A stretch of 64,000 nt of DNA. Origin: Intrasporangium calvum DSM 43043 (lineage in GTDB: Bacteria; Actinomycetota; Actinomycetes; Actinomycetales; Dermatophilaceae). This document shows, piece after piece, positions 19,578-30,203 of this stretch. Under the pieces are notes generated by a model, which worked only from the letters and a program-made list of their open reading frames with translations, did no database searches and had not been told where the DNA came from. The stretch is from the NCBI RefSeq assembly GCF_000184685.1, contig NC_014830.1, positions 2,480,001-2,544,000 of the forward strand, read 5' to 3'. The first letter of the stretch is position 1. Every line of letters begins with the position of its first letter. A program made the position numbers and the translations under genes.

Positions 19578-20297
19578 TCAGGGAAGGTTCCACGCCGCGA
19601 CGATCGTCTCGATGTCGGCGAGCTCGTGGGCCACCGCGTCGGGCGTCGCCTCGTGGGAGACCTGCTGCTCCACCGGGATCGTCGAGTGCGGGATCCAGAT
19701 GGCCCGCATCCCGACCTGCTGCGGACCGTGCACGTCCTCGTAGGACCGGTCACCGACGTAGGCGCACTCGTCCGGGGCGACCCCGAGCGCCTCGGCCGCG
19801 TGCGCGAAGATCTCGGCCCGCGGCTTCACCCAGGGCACCTCGCTGGAGTACACGTCGGCGTCGATGAGGTCGAGGACACCGTCTCGCTCGAAGACGGCTC
19901 GGTGGTAGGCCCGGTCCCAGATCGTGTTGGAGAGGACACCGACCCGGATCCCCGCAGCGCGCAGCCCCTCCCACAGCGGCCCGATGGCCGGGTGCGTCAG
20001 GGTGTGCGGCTCCCAGAACTCCCGGTAGGCGGCCGTGCCGGCCTCGGTCCGCGCGTCGCCGGGCGGCAGGCCGCACGACTCGAGGATGTCGTGCAGTCGG
20101 GCACTGAGCCCCTCGGTGCGGCCACGGGCCCACGCGAGGTCCTCAGCGGCATACAGCCGGCTCGCGAGGTCCTCGCGCGCACACGCGACCGTGCCGGCTC
20201 CGTCGGCGAAGGCGGTCCACTGGGCCCGGAGGTCGACGGTGTGCCAAGGCGTGATCGTCCCGCCCCAGTCGAAGATGACCGCCCGGACTGCCGTCAC
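19578..20297 (-). CDS. HAD family hydrolase
   Basis: A 239-residue haloacid dehalogenase-like hydrolase. Motif I is [12 protein letters not shown] (the second Asp position of DxD is replaced by Gly), motif II is [10 protein letters not shown], and motif IV is [20 protein letters not shown]. Family members are mostly small-molecule phosphatases. The change from DxD to DxG at motif I is seen in some HAD members, but makes phosphatase activity less certain. GTG at 20297 overlaps the proS stop as GTGA, so it is coupled to proS. Confidence 0.85.
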   Translation of the reverse strand: MTAVRAVIFDWGGTITPWHTVDLRAQWTAFADGAGTVACAREDLASRLYAAEDLAWARGRTEGLSARLHDILESCGLPPGDARTEAGTAAYREFWEPHTLTHPAIGPLWEGLRAAGIRVGVLSNTIWDRAYHRAVFERDGVLDLIDADVYSSEVPWVKPRAEIFAHAAEALGVAPDECAYVGDRSYEDVHGPQQVGMRAIWIPHSTIPVEQQVSHEATPDAVAHELADIETIVAAWNLP

Positions 20298-22060
20298 GAG
20301 CCACGCACCTCCGCCAGGACCGACTCGACGACCGAGTCGAGGGCGACCTCGCGGCGCTCGCCCGACCGGCGGTCCTTGATCTCGACCTTGCCGTCGGCGA
20401 GGCCCCGGCCGACGACGATGATCGTGGGCACGCCGATCAGCTCGGAGTCCTTGAACTTGACGCCAGGGCTCACGCCCTTACGGTCGTCGACGATGCACGT
20501 CAGGCCGTGCGCCTCCAGGTCGCGGGCGATGTCGTCGGCGGCGCGGAAGAGGGGCTCGTCCTTGCCGGCCGCGACGATGTGGACGTCGGCGGGGGTGAGC
20601 TCACGCGGCCAGATGATGCCCGAGTCGTCGTAGTTGCCCTCGACGACGCAGGCGACGGCGCGGGAGACGCCGACCCCGTAGGAGCCCATGACGACCGTGG
20701 TGAGCTTGCCGTTCTGGTCGAGGACGCGCAGGTCGAGGGCCTCGGCGTACTTCTTGCCGAGCTGGAAGACGTGGCCCATCTCGATGCCGCGGGCACCCTC
20801 GAGGACGTGGTCGCAGTTGGGGCAGGGGTCGCCGAAGCGCACCTCGGCGGCCTCGATCGCCCCGTCGCCCTCGAAGTCACGGCCGGCGACGAGGTCGAGG
20901 ACGTGCTTGCCCGGCTCGTTCGCGCCCGTCACCCAGCGCGTCCCGGGAGCGATCCGGGGGTCGAGGAGGAACCGGATCCCGGTGGTGCCCTCGAGGCCGA
21001 GCGCACCCGGGCCGATGTAGCCCTTGACGAGCCCGGGGTGCCGGGCGAAGTCCTTCTCGTCGAAGGCCTCGACGGTGGCGGGCTCGACCTGGGCGCCGAG
21101 GCGCTTCTCGTCGACCTCGCGGTCCCCGGGCACGCCGATGGCGAGGGGCTCGCGGGTCCCGTCCGGGTGGACGAGCATGACGACGACGTTCTTCAGGGTG
21201 TCGCCGGCGCTCCAGGGCCGGTCCGGGCGGGGGTGGTGCGCGTTGAGATGGTTGACCAGCGTCTCGATCGTCGGCGTGTCCGGCGTGTCCTCCGCGTGCG
21301 CCGCGGGGACCCCGTCCCAGCCGACCGGCTCGGGGGCGGGCACGCGCACGGCCTCGACGTTCGCCGCGTAGCCGCAGTTGGTGCAGTGGACATAGGTGTC
21401 CTCGCCGACCTCGGCGGTGGCGAGGAACTCCTCGCTCTTGGACCCGCCCATCGCCCCGGCCATCGCCTCGACGATGACGTAGTGGAACCCGAGCCGGTCG
21501 AAGATGCGGACGTAGGCGTCCCGGTGGGCCTGGTAGCTCTTGTCGAGGCCCGCCTCGTCGATGTCGAACGAGTAGCTGTCCTTCATGACGAACTCTCGGC
21601 CGCGGAGGAGCCCGGCGCGCGGACGGGCCTCGTCGCGGTACTTGGTCTGGATCTGGTAGATCGACAGCGGCAGGTCCTTGTAGGACGAGTAGAGGTCCTT
21701 GACGGTGAGGGTGAACATCTCCTCGTGGGTCGGGCCGAGGAGGTGGTCGGCGCCCTTGCGATCCTGGAGCCGGAAGATGTTGTCGCCGTACTCGGCCCAC
21801 CGGCCGCTCGCGTCGAAGGGCTCACGGGGCAGCAGCGCCGGGAAGAGCAGCTCCTGGGCGCCGATGGCGTCCATCTCCTCGCGCACGATGCGCTCGACGT
21901 TGCGCAGCACCCGCAGCCCGAGCGGGAGCCAGGTGTAGACGCCGGGGCTGACGCGGCGGATGTAGCCGGCCCGGACGAGGAGCCGGTGGCTCGGGACCTC
22001 AGCGTCCGCCGGGTCCTCACGCAGGGTGCGCAGGAACAGGGACGACATGTGCAGGACCAC
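20294..22060 (-). CDS. proS: Prolyl-tRNA synthetase
   Basis: A 588-residue bacterial-type ProS that charges tRNA-Pro. Class II motifs are visible ([41 protein letters not shown], and the C-terminal anticodon-binding domain with [19 protein letters not shown]). The insertion domain between motifs 2 and 3 (YCG-type editing region, [15 protein letters not shown]-like) is present. I use GTG at 22060, seven bases after GAGGAG, giving an N terminus [13 protein letters not shown] as in relatives; ATG at 22048 is an alternative. The HAD gene follows in an overlapping arrangement. Confidence 0.95.
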   Translation of the reverse strand: MVLHMSSLFLRTLREDPADAEVPSHRLLVRAGYIRRVSPGVYTWLPLGLRVLRNVERIVREEMDAIGAQELLFPALLPREPFDASGRWAEYGDNIFRLQDRKGADHLLGPTHEEMFTLTVKDLYSSYKDLPLSIYQIQTKYRDEARPRAGLLRGREFVMKDSYSFDIDEAGLDKSYQAHRDAYVRIFDRLGFHYVIVEAMAGAMGGSKSEEFLATAEVGEDTYVHCTNCGYAANVEAVRVPAPEPVGWDGVPAAHAEDTPDTPTIETLVNHLNAHHPRPDRPWSAGDTLKNVVVMLVHPDGTREPLAIGVPGDREVDEKRLGAQVEPATVEAFDEKDFARHPGLVKGYIGPGALGLEGTTGIRFLLDPRIAPGTRWVTGANEPGKHVLDLVAGRDFEGDGAIEAAEVRFGDPCPNCDHVLEGARGIEMGHVFQLGKKYAEALDLRVLDQNGKLTTVVMGSYGVGVSRAVACVVEGNYDDSGIIWPRELTPADVHIVAAGKDEPLFRAADDIARDLEAHGLTCIVDDRKGVSPGVKFKDSELIGVPTIIVVGRGLADGKVEIKDRRSGERREVALDSVVESVLAEVRGS

Positions 22061-22113
22061 GGGCGGGCTCCTCGGCAGATGGGCAGGACTTCGACGACGG
22101 AAGGATATCTGCC

Positions 22114-22128
22114 GTATGCCGCTGGGCT
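22114..22128 (+). repeat. Dispersed 15-base word, exact copy upstream of proS
   Basis: GTATGCCGCTGGGCT followed by CGCCCCC, in the 332-base gap between proS and the divergent GNAT gene. The rest of that gap holds the coding remnant at 22174-22290 and no other gene that I recognise. Confidence 0.9.
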
Positions 22129-22173
22129 CGCCCCCGTTTCCCGTGACCGCAGGCGGTGGCTCGCCCCGCAGGC

Positions 22174-22290
22174 CTACCGAGTCACTGTCGCCTCGACGTC
22201 GAGGCGACCGAGCTTGTCCGGGTTGGCGACGGAGTAGATCCGTCTGATGCGCGCGTCGTCGCGTCCCACACCGTCCGCACCGCCGCCGAC
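22174..22290 (-). pseudogene. Probable 3' remnant of a SigJ-like ECF sigma factor gene
   Basis: The minus strand reads [19 protein letters not shown] and then DVEATVTR before a TAG at 22174. The [13 protein letters not shown] stretch is typical of the extreme C terminus of SigJ-type (SnoaL-extended) sigma factors. Upstream, similarity fades and a TGA occurs at 22291, so only about 28-39 codons remain. A perfect 22-base palindrome at 22187-22208 lies inside it, which also keeps the opposite strand open. I infer a decayed gene; the alternative is a chance resemblance. Confidence 0.45.
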
Positions 22291-22392
22291 TCAGCGGACT
22301 ACCTCCTCCCCCACCTCTGGGTGGCCCGCTGACGAGGTGGCCCGCCTCGAAAGTCAGTGGAGGCTGGCTCCGCACCTTGGCACAGTGGGCGT

Positions 22393-23238
22393 GTGCCGCT
22401 GACCTCCGTATCGTTCCGGTCCACCTCCGACCCGGCCGAGGCGAGGACCTGGTTCGGCGAGCTCGTCGCCGCCGAGCCGGTCCTCATGTCCGTCATCGCG
22501 AGCGTCACCGACGGCCTGGCCGCCGACCCGGCACGGTATGCGAACCCCCGGTGGTGGGCCGGCTCCGACGGTTCCGGACGGGTCGTCGCCGCCTTCATGC
22601 GGACGCCCCCGTTTCCCCTGCACGTGGCCGTGGCCACGGAGCCGCAGGCCGTCGCGCTCGCCGAACACCTCGCCGCCGAGGGCTTCACCCTGCCGGGTGT
22701 CGGTGGTCGACGCCGGCCGGTGGAGGCCTTTCGCGATACGTGGGTGCGGCTCACGGGCCGGACGGCGCGCACCATGATGCAGCTCGGTGTGTTCGACCTG
22801 GTGGTGCCGCCCCGCGTGCCGTTCGACGTCACCGGCCACTACCGCCACGCCCGCCAGGACGAGCTGGAGCTGGTCTCGACGTGGGCGCAGGACTTCGCGG
22901 ACGCCGTCCACGAGACGCCGCGCCCTGCGCCGCGGCTCGACTCACACGTCGCAGCGGGACGGGTCGGGTTCTGGGTCGACGGCGCTGAGCCCGTGTCGAT
23001 GGCCTACGCGTCGGCCTCGAACGGGGGTGTCACGAGGGTCAGCGGCGTGTGGACGCCCCCCGCCCTGCGCGGGCGGGGCTACGCCAGTGGGCTCGTCGCG
23101 GCCCTGAGCAGCGAGCGGATGGAGGCCGGAGAGCGGTGCATGCTCTTCACCGACCTGTCGAACCCGACGAGCAACAAGATCTACGAGGCGATCGGCTACC
23201 GACGGATCGGCGACGACCTCGAGGTCGAGCTGGGCTGA
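22393..23238 (+). CDS. GNAT family N-acetyltransferase
   Basis: A 281-residue protein whose C-terminal half is a GNAT fold: [20 protein letters not shown], then [19 protein letters not shown] as the acetyl-CoA binding R/Q-x-x-G-x-G/A loop, and [19 protein letters not shown]. The N-terminal half resembles a degenerate second GNAT domain. GTG at 22393 is preferred; GTG at 22357 is also in frame. The substrate is unknown. It is transcribed away from proS and has no clear operon partner. Confidence 0.8.
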   Translation: MPLTSVSFRSTSDPAEARTWFGELVAAEPVLMSVIASVTDGLAADPARYANPRWWAGSDGSGRVVAAFMRTPPFPLHVAVATEPQAVALAEHLAAEGFTLPGVGGRRRPVEAFRDTWVRLTGRTARTMMQLGVFDLVVPPRVPFDVTGHYRHARQDELELVSTWAQDFADAVHETPRPAPRLDSHVAAGRVGFWVDGAEPVSMAYASASNGGVTRVSGVWTPPALRGRGYASGLVAALSSERMEAGERCMLFTDLSNPTSNKIYEAIGYRRIGDDLEVELG

Positions 23239-23291
23239 GGGGGCCCGGAGCGCCTGGAGATGACCGGGAGATGATCTGGCGAGGACCCGGA

Positions 23292-23714
23292 CTACCGCAG
23301 CACTCCCCCGGCACGCAGCCCGGCTCGGACGAGCGGCCACTGGAGCGGGAGCCGAGCGACCGTGGCCGCGAGGTAGGCACGTCGGCGAGGGTCGGCCGGG
23401 TTGCGGTTGAGCCGCCTGACCGCCTGGGCGGTCATGGTCACGTTGGCCGGGAAGACCGCGACCAGCAGCGCGGCCGAGGCCAGTCCGGCGGCCCGTCTGG
23501 TTCTCGGCACGAGCAGACCTGTCGCACAAGCGACCTCCGCCGCGCCCGAGGCATAGACCAAGCCGCGACGACTGGGCAGGGACTTCGGCACGATCGGCTC
23601 GAACACCTGCGGGCGAGCGAAGTGCAGCACACCCGAGACGAGAAACAGCCCGGCGAGGACTGCTGCGTCCTTCCCCAACGACCCGGCCGGTCCCCGAGCT
23701 GCGTCATCATGCAT
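23292..23714 (-). CDS. DoxX family membrane protein
   Basis: A 140-residue four-helix membrane protein of the DoxX type: VLAGLFLVSGVLHFARPQVFEPIVP, YASGAAEVACATGLLVPRTR, and AALLVAVFPANVTMTAQAV. Related proteins are linked to quinone-dependent oxidation or redox stress, but this short form has no defined activity. ATG at 23714 is preceded by TAAGGT at 7 bases, suggesting a leaderless start; an in-frame GTG at 23723 is the alternative. Confidence 0.8.
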   Translation of the reverse strand: MHDDAARGPAGSLGKDAAVLAGLFLVSGVLHFARPQVFEPIVPKSLPSRRGLVYASGAAEVACATGLLVPRTRRAAGLASAALLVAVFPANVTMTAQAVRRLNRNPADPRRRAYLAATVARLPLQWPLVRAGLRAGGVLR

Positions 23715-23774
23715 GCGGCACACCTTACGTGGGGGCCTCGCCGGTCACGGCAGCACCGGTCAGGGCAGCACAGG

Positions 23775-24620
23775 TCAGAGCAGGACGGTGGTGAAGGCGC
23801 CGACCTCTCGGAAGCCGCACCGGGCATAGGTGGCGCGCGCCGGGGCGTTGAAGTCGTTGACGTAGAGGGACACCTCGTCGGCCAACGAGTCGAGCACCTG
23901 CTCCACCACCGCGGCCATGGCCGGCACGGCGAGGCCCTGGCCGCGCAGGCGCGGGTGCACCCAGACACCTTGGACCTGGGCGCAGCCGAGCGCGAGCGAG
24001 CCGACGTCAGCCTTGAAGACGACCTCCCCGTCCTCGACCCGCACGAAGGTGTGCCCCTGCCGGATCAGCGCTGCGACACTGGCGCGGTAGCCGCGGTCGG
24101 AACCGAAGTACGGGGGGTAGCCGATCTCCTCGGTGAACATGTGCGCAGCAGCCGGGACCACGGCGGCGAGCTCGTCGAGGCGCGCTGGGCGAACGAGGGG
24201 GTCGATCGGAACCCCCAGCTCCGAGGGCCGTGTCGCCGTGGCGAGGAGCGGCTGGTGGGTGCGCACGGCACGGACCGGGCCCCAGGACGGGCCGAGGCGG
24301 TTCCACAGGCCGAGGACCTGCTCCGACGGCCCGAAGATCGAGGCGCACTGACGGCGCTGCCGCATGATCCTCGCCGAGAGGTCGGCGATCCCCGCGTCGT
24401 CGAGGCCGACCGGGACGACGTTGGCGGAGACCCACGCGAGGCCGTCCAGGCGACCGTCGACCCAGTGCCCGAGGAGCGCTCCTGGATTCGAGCGCAGAGC
24501 CCCCTCCTCGATCCGGGCCGCGACGAACACGTTGGCCACCCGGTCACGCGCACACCAGTCGAGGGCGGCTGGGCGGTCGTCGGCCGTCATGGGCCGCACC
24601 GGGAGGCGTTGGCGGAGCAC
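23775..24620 (-). CDS. GNAT family N-acetyltransferase with DUF4081 domain
   Basis: A 281-residue protein that commonly follows ispG in actinobacteria. The N-terminal DUF4081-type part (ALDWCARDRVANVFVAARIEE, GLAWVSANVVPVGL) precedes a GNAT domain with VQGVWVHPRLRGQGLAVPAM and VSLYVNDFNAPARATYARCG. GTG at 24620 lies 6 bases after CAGAGT, fitting a leaderless start and the usual N terminus; an upstream ATG at 24656 is in frame. Its substrate is unknown; the conserved link to ispG suggests a housekeeping protein modification rather than detoxification. Confidence 0.82.
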   Translation of the reverse strand: MLRQRLPVRPMTADDRPAALDWCARDRVANVFVAARIEEGALRSNPGALLGHWVDGRLDGLAWVSANVVPVGLDDAGIADLSARIMRQRRQCASIFGPSEQVLGLWNRLGPSWGPVRAVRTHQPLLATATRPSELGVPIDPLVRPARLDELAAVVPAAAHMFTEEIGYPPYFGSDRGYRASVAALIRQGHTFVRVEDGEVVFKADVGSLALGCAQVQGVWVHPRLRGQGLAVPAMAAVVEQVLDSLADEVSLYVNDFNAPARATYARCGFREVGAFTTVLL

Positions 24621-24741
24621 CCCCACACTCTGCCTCCCCCGGAGGTCGCCTGTCATCCCGGCGCGCCCCCAGCGTGTGGAACACGCCCGCCGCGGCTGCG
24701 AACGCCGTTGTCGGGCCGACGGCGGCGCGGGCCCACCGGTC

Positions 24742-25902
<1,161 letters not shown>

Positions 25903-25923
25903 GGTCGCCATTATCCCCCGCCA

Positions 25924-25997
25924 ATCGAAAGAGCAGTTCGTCCCCCACTCCGGCGCGGCTGGTGCCGCGCCCAAGGGGGACGAACTGCTCTTTCGAT
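25924..25997. repeat. Family A hairpin between M50 protease gene and ispG
   Basis: Perfect 23-base arms (25924-25946 and 25975-25997) with a 28-base loop. It ends 2 bases before the stop of the protease gene and lies just upstream of the ispG -10-like hexamer at 25910-25915, so it could end one transcript next to the start of another. Confidence 0.88.
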
Positions 25998-25999
25998 GG

Positions 26000-27346
26000 T
26001 TAGCCGAAGATGCTGATCGGCTTGACGATGTCCGCGTAGATCAGCAGGACGGACATGGTGATGAGCACGAGGGACATTCCGTAGGCGATGGGCAGACCCT
26101 TGGCCACGTCCACGTAGCCCGGATCGGGGCGGTTGCGCAGCTTGGCCCAGCCACGCTTGACCGCCTCCCACATCGCACCCGCGACGTGGCCCCCGTCGAG
26201 CGGCAGGAGGGGGATGAGGTTGAAGACGAAGAGGGCCAGGTTGAGCGACGCGATGAGCAGGACGAGCTGGGCGATCTTCAGCCAGTTGCCGCCCTCGTCG
26301 GCCGGGATGTCGAGCGCCGCGACCTCGCCACCGATCCGGCCGACGCCGACGACCGAGATGGGGCCGTTGGGATCGCGTTCGCCGGACCCGAAGGCCGCCT
26401 CGGCCACACCGACCATCTTCTCCGGGATGCGCCAGATGACGGAGGCGGTGTCGACGACCCGGTCCCAGACGAAGCGGGGTGCCTCCAAGAGCGGTGTCGT
26501 CACGAGCTCCTGCCCGGGCGTGATGCCCATGAAGCCGACGCTCTTGAGGACGAGCTTCCCGTCCTGGGTGACGGGTGCTCCCTGCTCGTCGAGGGTGGCC
26601 CGCTCGAGCCGGGCCGGGGTCACGGTGAGGGTCACCTCCTCGCCGCCGCGCTGCACGACGAACGTCATCGGCGATCCGCCGCTGTCCCGGATCGCGGCGG
26701 CCACCGCGGTCCACGTGCTGACCGGCGCGCCGTTGATGGCGACGATCCGGTCGTTCTCTCGCAAGCCGCCCAGCTTGGCCGGTGCGGCGGGATCACCGGG
26801 CGCGCAGGCAGGGTGCGGGTCGGCCACCGTGGGGGTCGCCGTGGGCACGCACTCGGAGATCAGCCCCACCTTGGGCACGACCTGCGGCAGTCCGTAGAGG
26901 GTGATGACGCCGGTGATGAGCACGAAACCGATGAGCAGGTTCATCAGCGGGCCGCCGAGCATGACGACGACCTTGCGGCCGGGGCTCAGCTTGTAGAAGA
27001 CCCGGTCCGCGTCCTCTGGTCGGACCTCCTCCATCGAGTCCGCCCGAGCCTGGTCGACCATCTGGCTGAACCGCCCTGTCGAGACGGTGCGCAGCTGGCC
27101 CTCGACGTCGCCGGGGCGCGGGGGCAGCATCCCGACCATCCGGACGTAGCCGCCGAGCGGGATCGCCTTGATGCCGTACTCGGTCTCGCCGCGCCGGCGG
27201 GACCAGATCGTCGGACCGAAGCCAACCATGTACTGCGTCACCTTGACGCCGAACTTCTTGGCCGGCACGAGGTGGCCGATCTCGTGCAGCGCGATGGACA
27301 GCGCCACACCAACGACCACGACGAGGACCCCTATGAGAAACAGCAC
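26000..27346 (-). CDS. Site-2 (M50) intramembrane metalloprotease, RseP/Rip1-like
   Basis: A 448-residue membrane zinc protease. The first membrane helix contains the zinc motif [18 protein letters not shown], and the C-terminal helix has [19 protein letters not shown] with the third ligand Asp. A PDZ domain (around [17 protein letters not shown]) lies between. Relatives cleave anti-sigma factors and other membrane proteins in regulated intramembrane proteolysis. GTG at 27346 lies 6 bases after GACAAT; upstream codons run into a hairpin without similarity. It sits in the conserved dxr-protease-ispG order. Confidence 0.93.
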   Translation of the reverse strand: MLFLIGVLVVVVGVALSIALHEIGHLVPAKKFGVKVTQYMVGFGPTIWSRRRGETEYGIKAIPLGGYVRMVGMLPPRPGDVEGQLRTVSTGRFSQMVDQARADSMEEVRPEDADRVFYKLSPGRKVVVMLGGPLMNLLIGFVLITGVITLYGLPQVVPKVGLISECVPTATPTVADPHPACAPGDPAAPAKLGGLRENDRIVAINGAPVSTWTAVAAAIRDSGGSPMTFVVQRGGEEVTLTVTPARLERATLDEQGAPVTQDGKLVLKSVGFMGITPGQELVTTPLLEAPRFVWDRVVDTASVIWRIPEKMVGVAEAAFGSGERDPNGPISVVGVGRIGGEVAALDIPADEGGNWLKIAQLVLLIASLNLALFVFNLIPLLPLDGGHVAGAMWEAVKRGWAKLRNRPDPGYVDVAKGLPIAYGMSLVLITMSVLLIYADIVKPISIFG

Positions 27347-27393
27347 CCGTCCATTGTCACATCCACCCCTGAGATCCCAGGCCTGGCCGCAAT

Positions 27394-27435
27394 TCGATGT
27401 GATCGATCGACTCATAGCCCGATCGATCACATCGA
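27394..27435. terminator. 16-base-arm hairpin after dxr
   Basis: TCGATGTGATCGATCG (27394-27409) pairs perfectly with 27420-27435 around a 10-base loop. It lies 22 bases after the dxr stop codon. Its sequence is unrelated to family A except for the TCGAT edge. The arm is itself rich in GATC-type palindromes. Confidence 0.7.
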
Positions 27436-27457
27436 CCGGGCACGGGGTTGGAGGTGG

Positions 27458-28702
27458 TCAGGAGAGTCGCAGCCGGGCAGCGTGGCGGGCCCAGGCATCG
27501 GCGGCGAGGACGTCGTCGAGCGTGAGGTCGGTGACGCTGGAGCCGGGCTCAGCGGCATACGAATCCACCACGGCCGCGACGGTGTCGACGATGCCGACGA
27601 AGCTCACCCGGCCCTCGTGGAAGGCGTCCACAGCCACCTCGTTGGCCGCGTTGTACACCGCCGGCCAGGTGCCCCCGGCCTCCCCGACTCGGCGCGCGAG
27701 GGCCACCGCCGGGAACGCCTCGTCATCGAGCGGCTCGAACTCCCACGACTGCGCCTGGGTCCAGTCGACCGGCACGTCGGCGTCGGCGAGCCGCTCGGGC
27801 CACGACATGCCGAGCGCGATCGGGACGAGCATCCGTGGCGGTCCGGCCTGCGCGATCGTCGAACCGTCGACGAACTCGACCATCGAATGGATCATCTGCT
27901 GCGGGTGCACGACGACGTCGATCCGGTCGAACGGGATGTCGAAGAGCAGGTGCGCCTCAATCACCTCGAGACCCTTGTTGACGAGGGTGGCGGAGTTCGT
28001 CGTGATGACCCGACCCATCGCGAAGTTCGGGTGGGCGAGGGCCTGCTCCGGCGTGACGTCGGCGAGCTCGGCCCGGGTGCGCCCGCGGAACGGTCCGCCG
28101 CTCGCGGTGACGACGAGCCGCCGGACCTCCTCCGGACGCCCCCCACGCAGGCACTGAGCGATCGCCGAGTGCTCGCTGTCGACGGGCACGATCTGCCCCG
28201 GAGCGGCGAGCGCCTTGACGAGCGGGCCGCCGATGATGAGCGACTCCTTGTTGGCCAGCGCGAGCGTCGTCCCGGCGCGCAGGGCTGCCAGGGTCGGCTC
28301 GAGCCCGATCGCGCCGGTGATGCCGTTGACGACGACATCACCCCGCCGGGCGGCCAGCGCTGCGCTGGCGCCGGGCCCGGTCAACAGCTCCGGGTCGTAT
28401 GCCGCTGGGCTCCCTGGCGCTCCCCCGCCGGATGCGGTGCCCGGCTCGGTCCGGTCGGCGGCCTGCCGGATCGCGGCTGCGAGCACGTCCGGCGTGGCCC
28501 CGGCCGCGGCGACGACGGGGACGCGGAGGGCCACGGCCTGCTCGGCGAGGAGCTGGACGTTGCTGCCCGCAGAGAGGCCGACCACCACGAACCGGTCGCG
28601 GTTGCGCTGGACCAGGTCGATGGCCTGGGTGCCGATCGAGCCGGTGGACCCGAGCAGGATCACCCGGCGGGGGGAGGCAGGAGTCGGTACGGCAGCAGTC
28701 AC
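27458..28702 (-). CDS. dxr: 1-deoxy-D-xylulose 5-phosphate reductoisomerase
   Basis: A 414-residue Dxr, which converts DXP to MEP with [23 protein letters not shown] binds [17 protein letters not shown] and [15 protein letters not shown] carry metal and substrate ligands, and [11 protein letters not shown] and [17 protein letters not shown] are typical. GTG at 28702 follows GGAGG at about 8 bases; GTG at 28720 is possible. A stretch near residues 90-105 ([19 protein letters not shown]) is longer than usual and contains an exact copy of the dispersed 15-base word. Confidence 0.95.
   Translation of the reverse strand: MTAAVPTPASPRRVILLGSTGSIGTQAIDLVQRNRDRFVVVGLSAGSNVQLLAEQAVALRVPVVAAAGATPDVLAAAIRQAADRTEPGTASGGGAPGSPAAYDPELLTGPGASAALAARRGDVVVNGITGAIGLEPTLAALRAGTTLALANKESLIIGGPLVKALAAPGQIVPVDSEHSAIAQCLRGGRPEEVRRLVVTASGGPFRGRTRAELADVTPEQALAHPNFAMGRVITTNSATLVNKGLEVIEAHLLFDIPFDRIDVVVHPQQMIHSMVEFVDGSTIAQAGPPRMLVPIALGMSWPERLADADVPVDWTQAQSWEFEPLDDEAFPAVALARRVGEAGGTWPAVYNAANEVAVDAFHEGRVSFVGIVDTVAAVVDSYAAEPGSSVTDLTLDDVLAADAWARHAARLRLS
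28398..28412 (+). repeat. Dispersed 15-base word, exact copy inside dxr
   Basis: GTATGCCGCTGGGCT, antisense to dxr, encodes Ser-Pro-Ala-Ala-Tyr in a variable loop of the enzyme. Confidence 0.9.
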
Positions 28703-28726
28703 CTGCACATCCTCCCCCACCGGCCG

Positions 28727-29248
28727 TCAGGCGGTGATGCCGCGGCCGCGGAGCAGCTCATCGCGCTGGAAGGCGTAGGCGACCGCCCACGTCATCCGGA
28801 GCCGGTACATCCGGATGTCGTCACCCCACGAGAACGGGCTCGTGCCGTAGTGCGCCGTCCAGTGGGCGTCCACCTCGTCCAGCTCAGGCCCCGGCGCCAG
28901 CAGCTCAGCGGTGCCGTGGCTGAAGAGCGCCAGCTCCTCACCGTCGATGTGGGCCACGCTGACGGCCGGCCGGCGCGCGATGTGCTTGGCCTTGGCCGAG
29001 CTGCCGTCGGTGCCGAAGGTCCAGGTGCCGTGCAGGAAGTGGCCGTCCATGGCGCTGATGCGCGGCTCACCCTTGGAGGTGACCGTGGCCACGGAGAGGA
29101 CCTTCATGCCGGTGAGCAGCTGGACCAGCTGCTCAGCCGTCAGGGCGTGCTCAGCGGTGATGATCGAGCGCAGGTGCGTCGAGCCACGCCCCCGAGACGC
29201 CTCGAGCAGGGCTTGGAGGGACTCGAGCTCAGTCGTGGTTTCGAGCAT
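28727..29248 (-). CDS. Pyridoxamine 5'-phosphate oxidase family (split-barrel flavin) protein
   Basis: A 173-residue protein of the PNPOx-like split-barrel superfamily, which bind FMN, F420 or haem. MKVLSVATVTSKGEPRISAM, GTWTFGTDGSSAKAKHIARR and PAVSVAHIDGEELALFSHG match the family core. The C-terminal WGDDIRMYRLRMTWAVAYAF closes the barrel. The start at 29248 is 6 bases after TACCGT. The substrate and cofactor are not evident, and it is not close enough to PdxH to call vitamin B6 synthesis. Confidence 0.8.
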   Translation of the reverse strand: MLETTTELESLQALLEASRGRGSTHLRSIITAEHALTAEQLVQLLTGMKVLSVATVTSKGEPRISAMDGHFLHGTWTFGTDGSSAKAKHIARRPAVSVAHIDGEELALFSHGTAELLAPGPELDEVDAHWTAHYGTSPFSWGDDIRMYRLRMTWAVAYAFQRDELLRGRGITA

Positions 29249-29322
29249 CCTCCAACGGTATCCCCGCCCACCGACACCACCCGTTGGCCGGACCGAGGGC
29301 CAGGGTCCGGCAGGATGAAGGC

Positions 29323-29832
29323 GTGCGAGAGACGACCCGCAGGCGCCTGCTGCTCACCCTGCTCGTCCTCAGCGCCCTGCTCGCAGTCTGGGTGATCGCC
29401 CGAGCCTCCGGACCGGGCCCGACGCACAGCGGGTCCACCGTCGGTTCACCCGGCCCCGCGGCCACGGCCACGGTCGGCGCCGACCCGACCCAGCGGCATA
29501 CGGCATCGTCGGGTGCGAGCGAGAGCGCGACGGACCCGGTGTCGGGGCTGCCCTGGATCGCCGAGTCAGCCCTGCCGGCCGAGGCTCGCGACACGCTCGC
29601 GCTCATCGCCGCAGGCGGACCGTTCCCCTACCCCCGCAACGACAACCAGACGTTCCAGAACCGCGAGCGGCTCCTGCCGGTCCGTCCGCGCGGGTACTAC
29701 CGCGAGTTCACCGTCGAGACGCCGGGCTCCGACGACCGCGGCGCTCAGCGCATCATCACCGGCGCCGACGGCGAGAAGTACTGGACCGATGACCACTACG
29801 ACTCGTTCAGCCGGGTCCGGGAGGGCACATGA
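29323..29832 (+). CDS. Secreted guanyl-specific ribonuclease, RNase Sa/barnase type
   Basis: A 169-residue exported RNase. Residues 5-24 (RRRLLLTLLVLSALLAVWV) form a signal or anchor, then a Ser/Ala/Pro/Thr linker leads to the catalytic domain. YYREFTVETPG, RGAQRIITG and KYWTDDHYDSFSRV align with RNase Sa; Glu128, Arg143 and His158 are the expected catalytic residues, at spacing close to that of RNase Sa. GTG at 29323 lies 6 bases after CAGGAT. Its TGA overlaps the ATG of the barstar gene. A near copy of the dispersed word in the linker encodes TQRHT. Confidence 0.88.
   Translation: MRETTRRRLLLTLLVLSALLAVWVIARASGPGPTHSGSTVGSPGPAATATVGADPTQRHTASSGASESATDPVSGLPWIAESALPAEARDTLALIAAGGPFPYPRNDNQTFQNRERLLPVRPRGYYREFTVETPGSDDRGAQRIITGADGEKYWTDDHYDSFSRVREGT
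29487..29501 (-). repeat. Dispersed 15-base word, near copy in the RNase gene
   Basis: GACCCAGCGGCATAC matches 14 of the 15 bases of the reverse-complement word and encodes part of Thr-Gln-Arg-His-Thr in the linker, a different reading frame from the dxr copy. Confidence 0.65.
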
Positions 29833-30176
29833 CGACGTTCCTCGGCAGGTACGACGAGGTGGACGACCACCTCATCACCCTCATCGGGCACGGGTCGGAC
29901 GTGCGGATCGTCCGGGCCGGTGTCGACAAGCGCACGGTCCTCGACGAGTTCGCCGCGGCCCTGGACCTGCCGGCGTGGTTCGGGCGCAACTGGGACGCGC
30001 TCGTCGACGCCCTGCGCGGGCTGCCGACCGAGGAGGGCCGCCGTCTCGAGCTCGTCTGGGACCACACCCACGAGCTGCGTGAGACCGCGCCGGAGACCTA
30101 CGCCACCGTCGTCGACATCCTCGAGCAGGTCGCCGACGAACGCGAGGACCTCGGCCTGACGGTCATCGACCGCTGA
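29829..30176 (+). CDS. Barstar family ribonuclease inhibitor
   Basis: A 115-residue barstar-like protein. DEFAAALDLPAWFGRNWDAL is the hallmark helix and loop that plugs the RNase active site, followed by DALRGLPTEEGRRLELVWDH. The ATG overlaps the RNase stop as ATGA, giving coupled synthesis of toxin and cytoplasmic inhibitor. Family knowledge says barstar binds the RNase with very high affinity and protects the producer. Specificity for this RNase is inferred from adjacency. Confidence 0.9.
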   Translation: MTTFLGRYDEVDDHLITLIGHGSDVRIVRAGVDKRTVLDEFAAALDLPAWFGRNWDALVDALRGLPTEEGRRLELVWDHTHELRETAPETYATVVDILEQVADEREDLGLTVIDR

Positions 30177-30203
30177 GCCGGTGTCGTCCGTCGGCGGAGG
30201 GCG

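Noticed and set aside
22201-22332. A plus-strand open segment ending with TGA at 22330 that could be a small gene
   Set aside because: No start with a ribosome site or -10-like element and no recognisable family; the minus strand of the same segment gives a better match to a sigma-factor C terminus.
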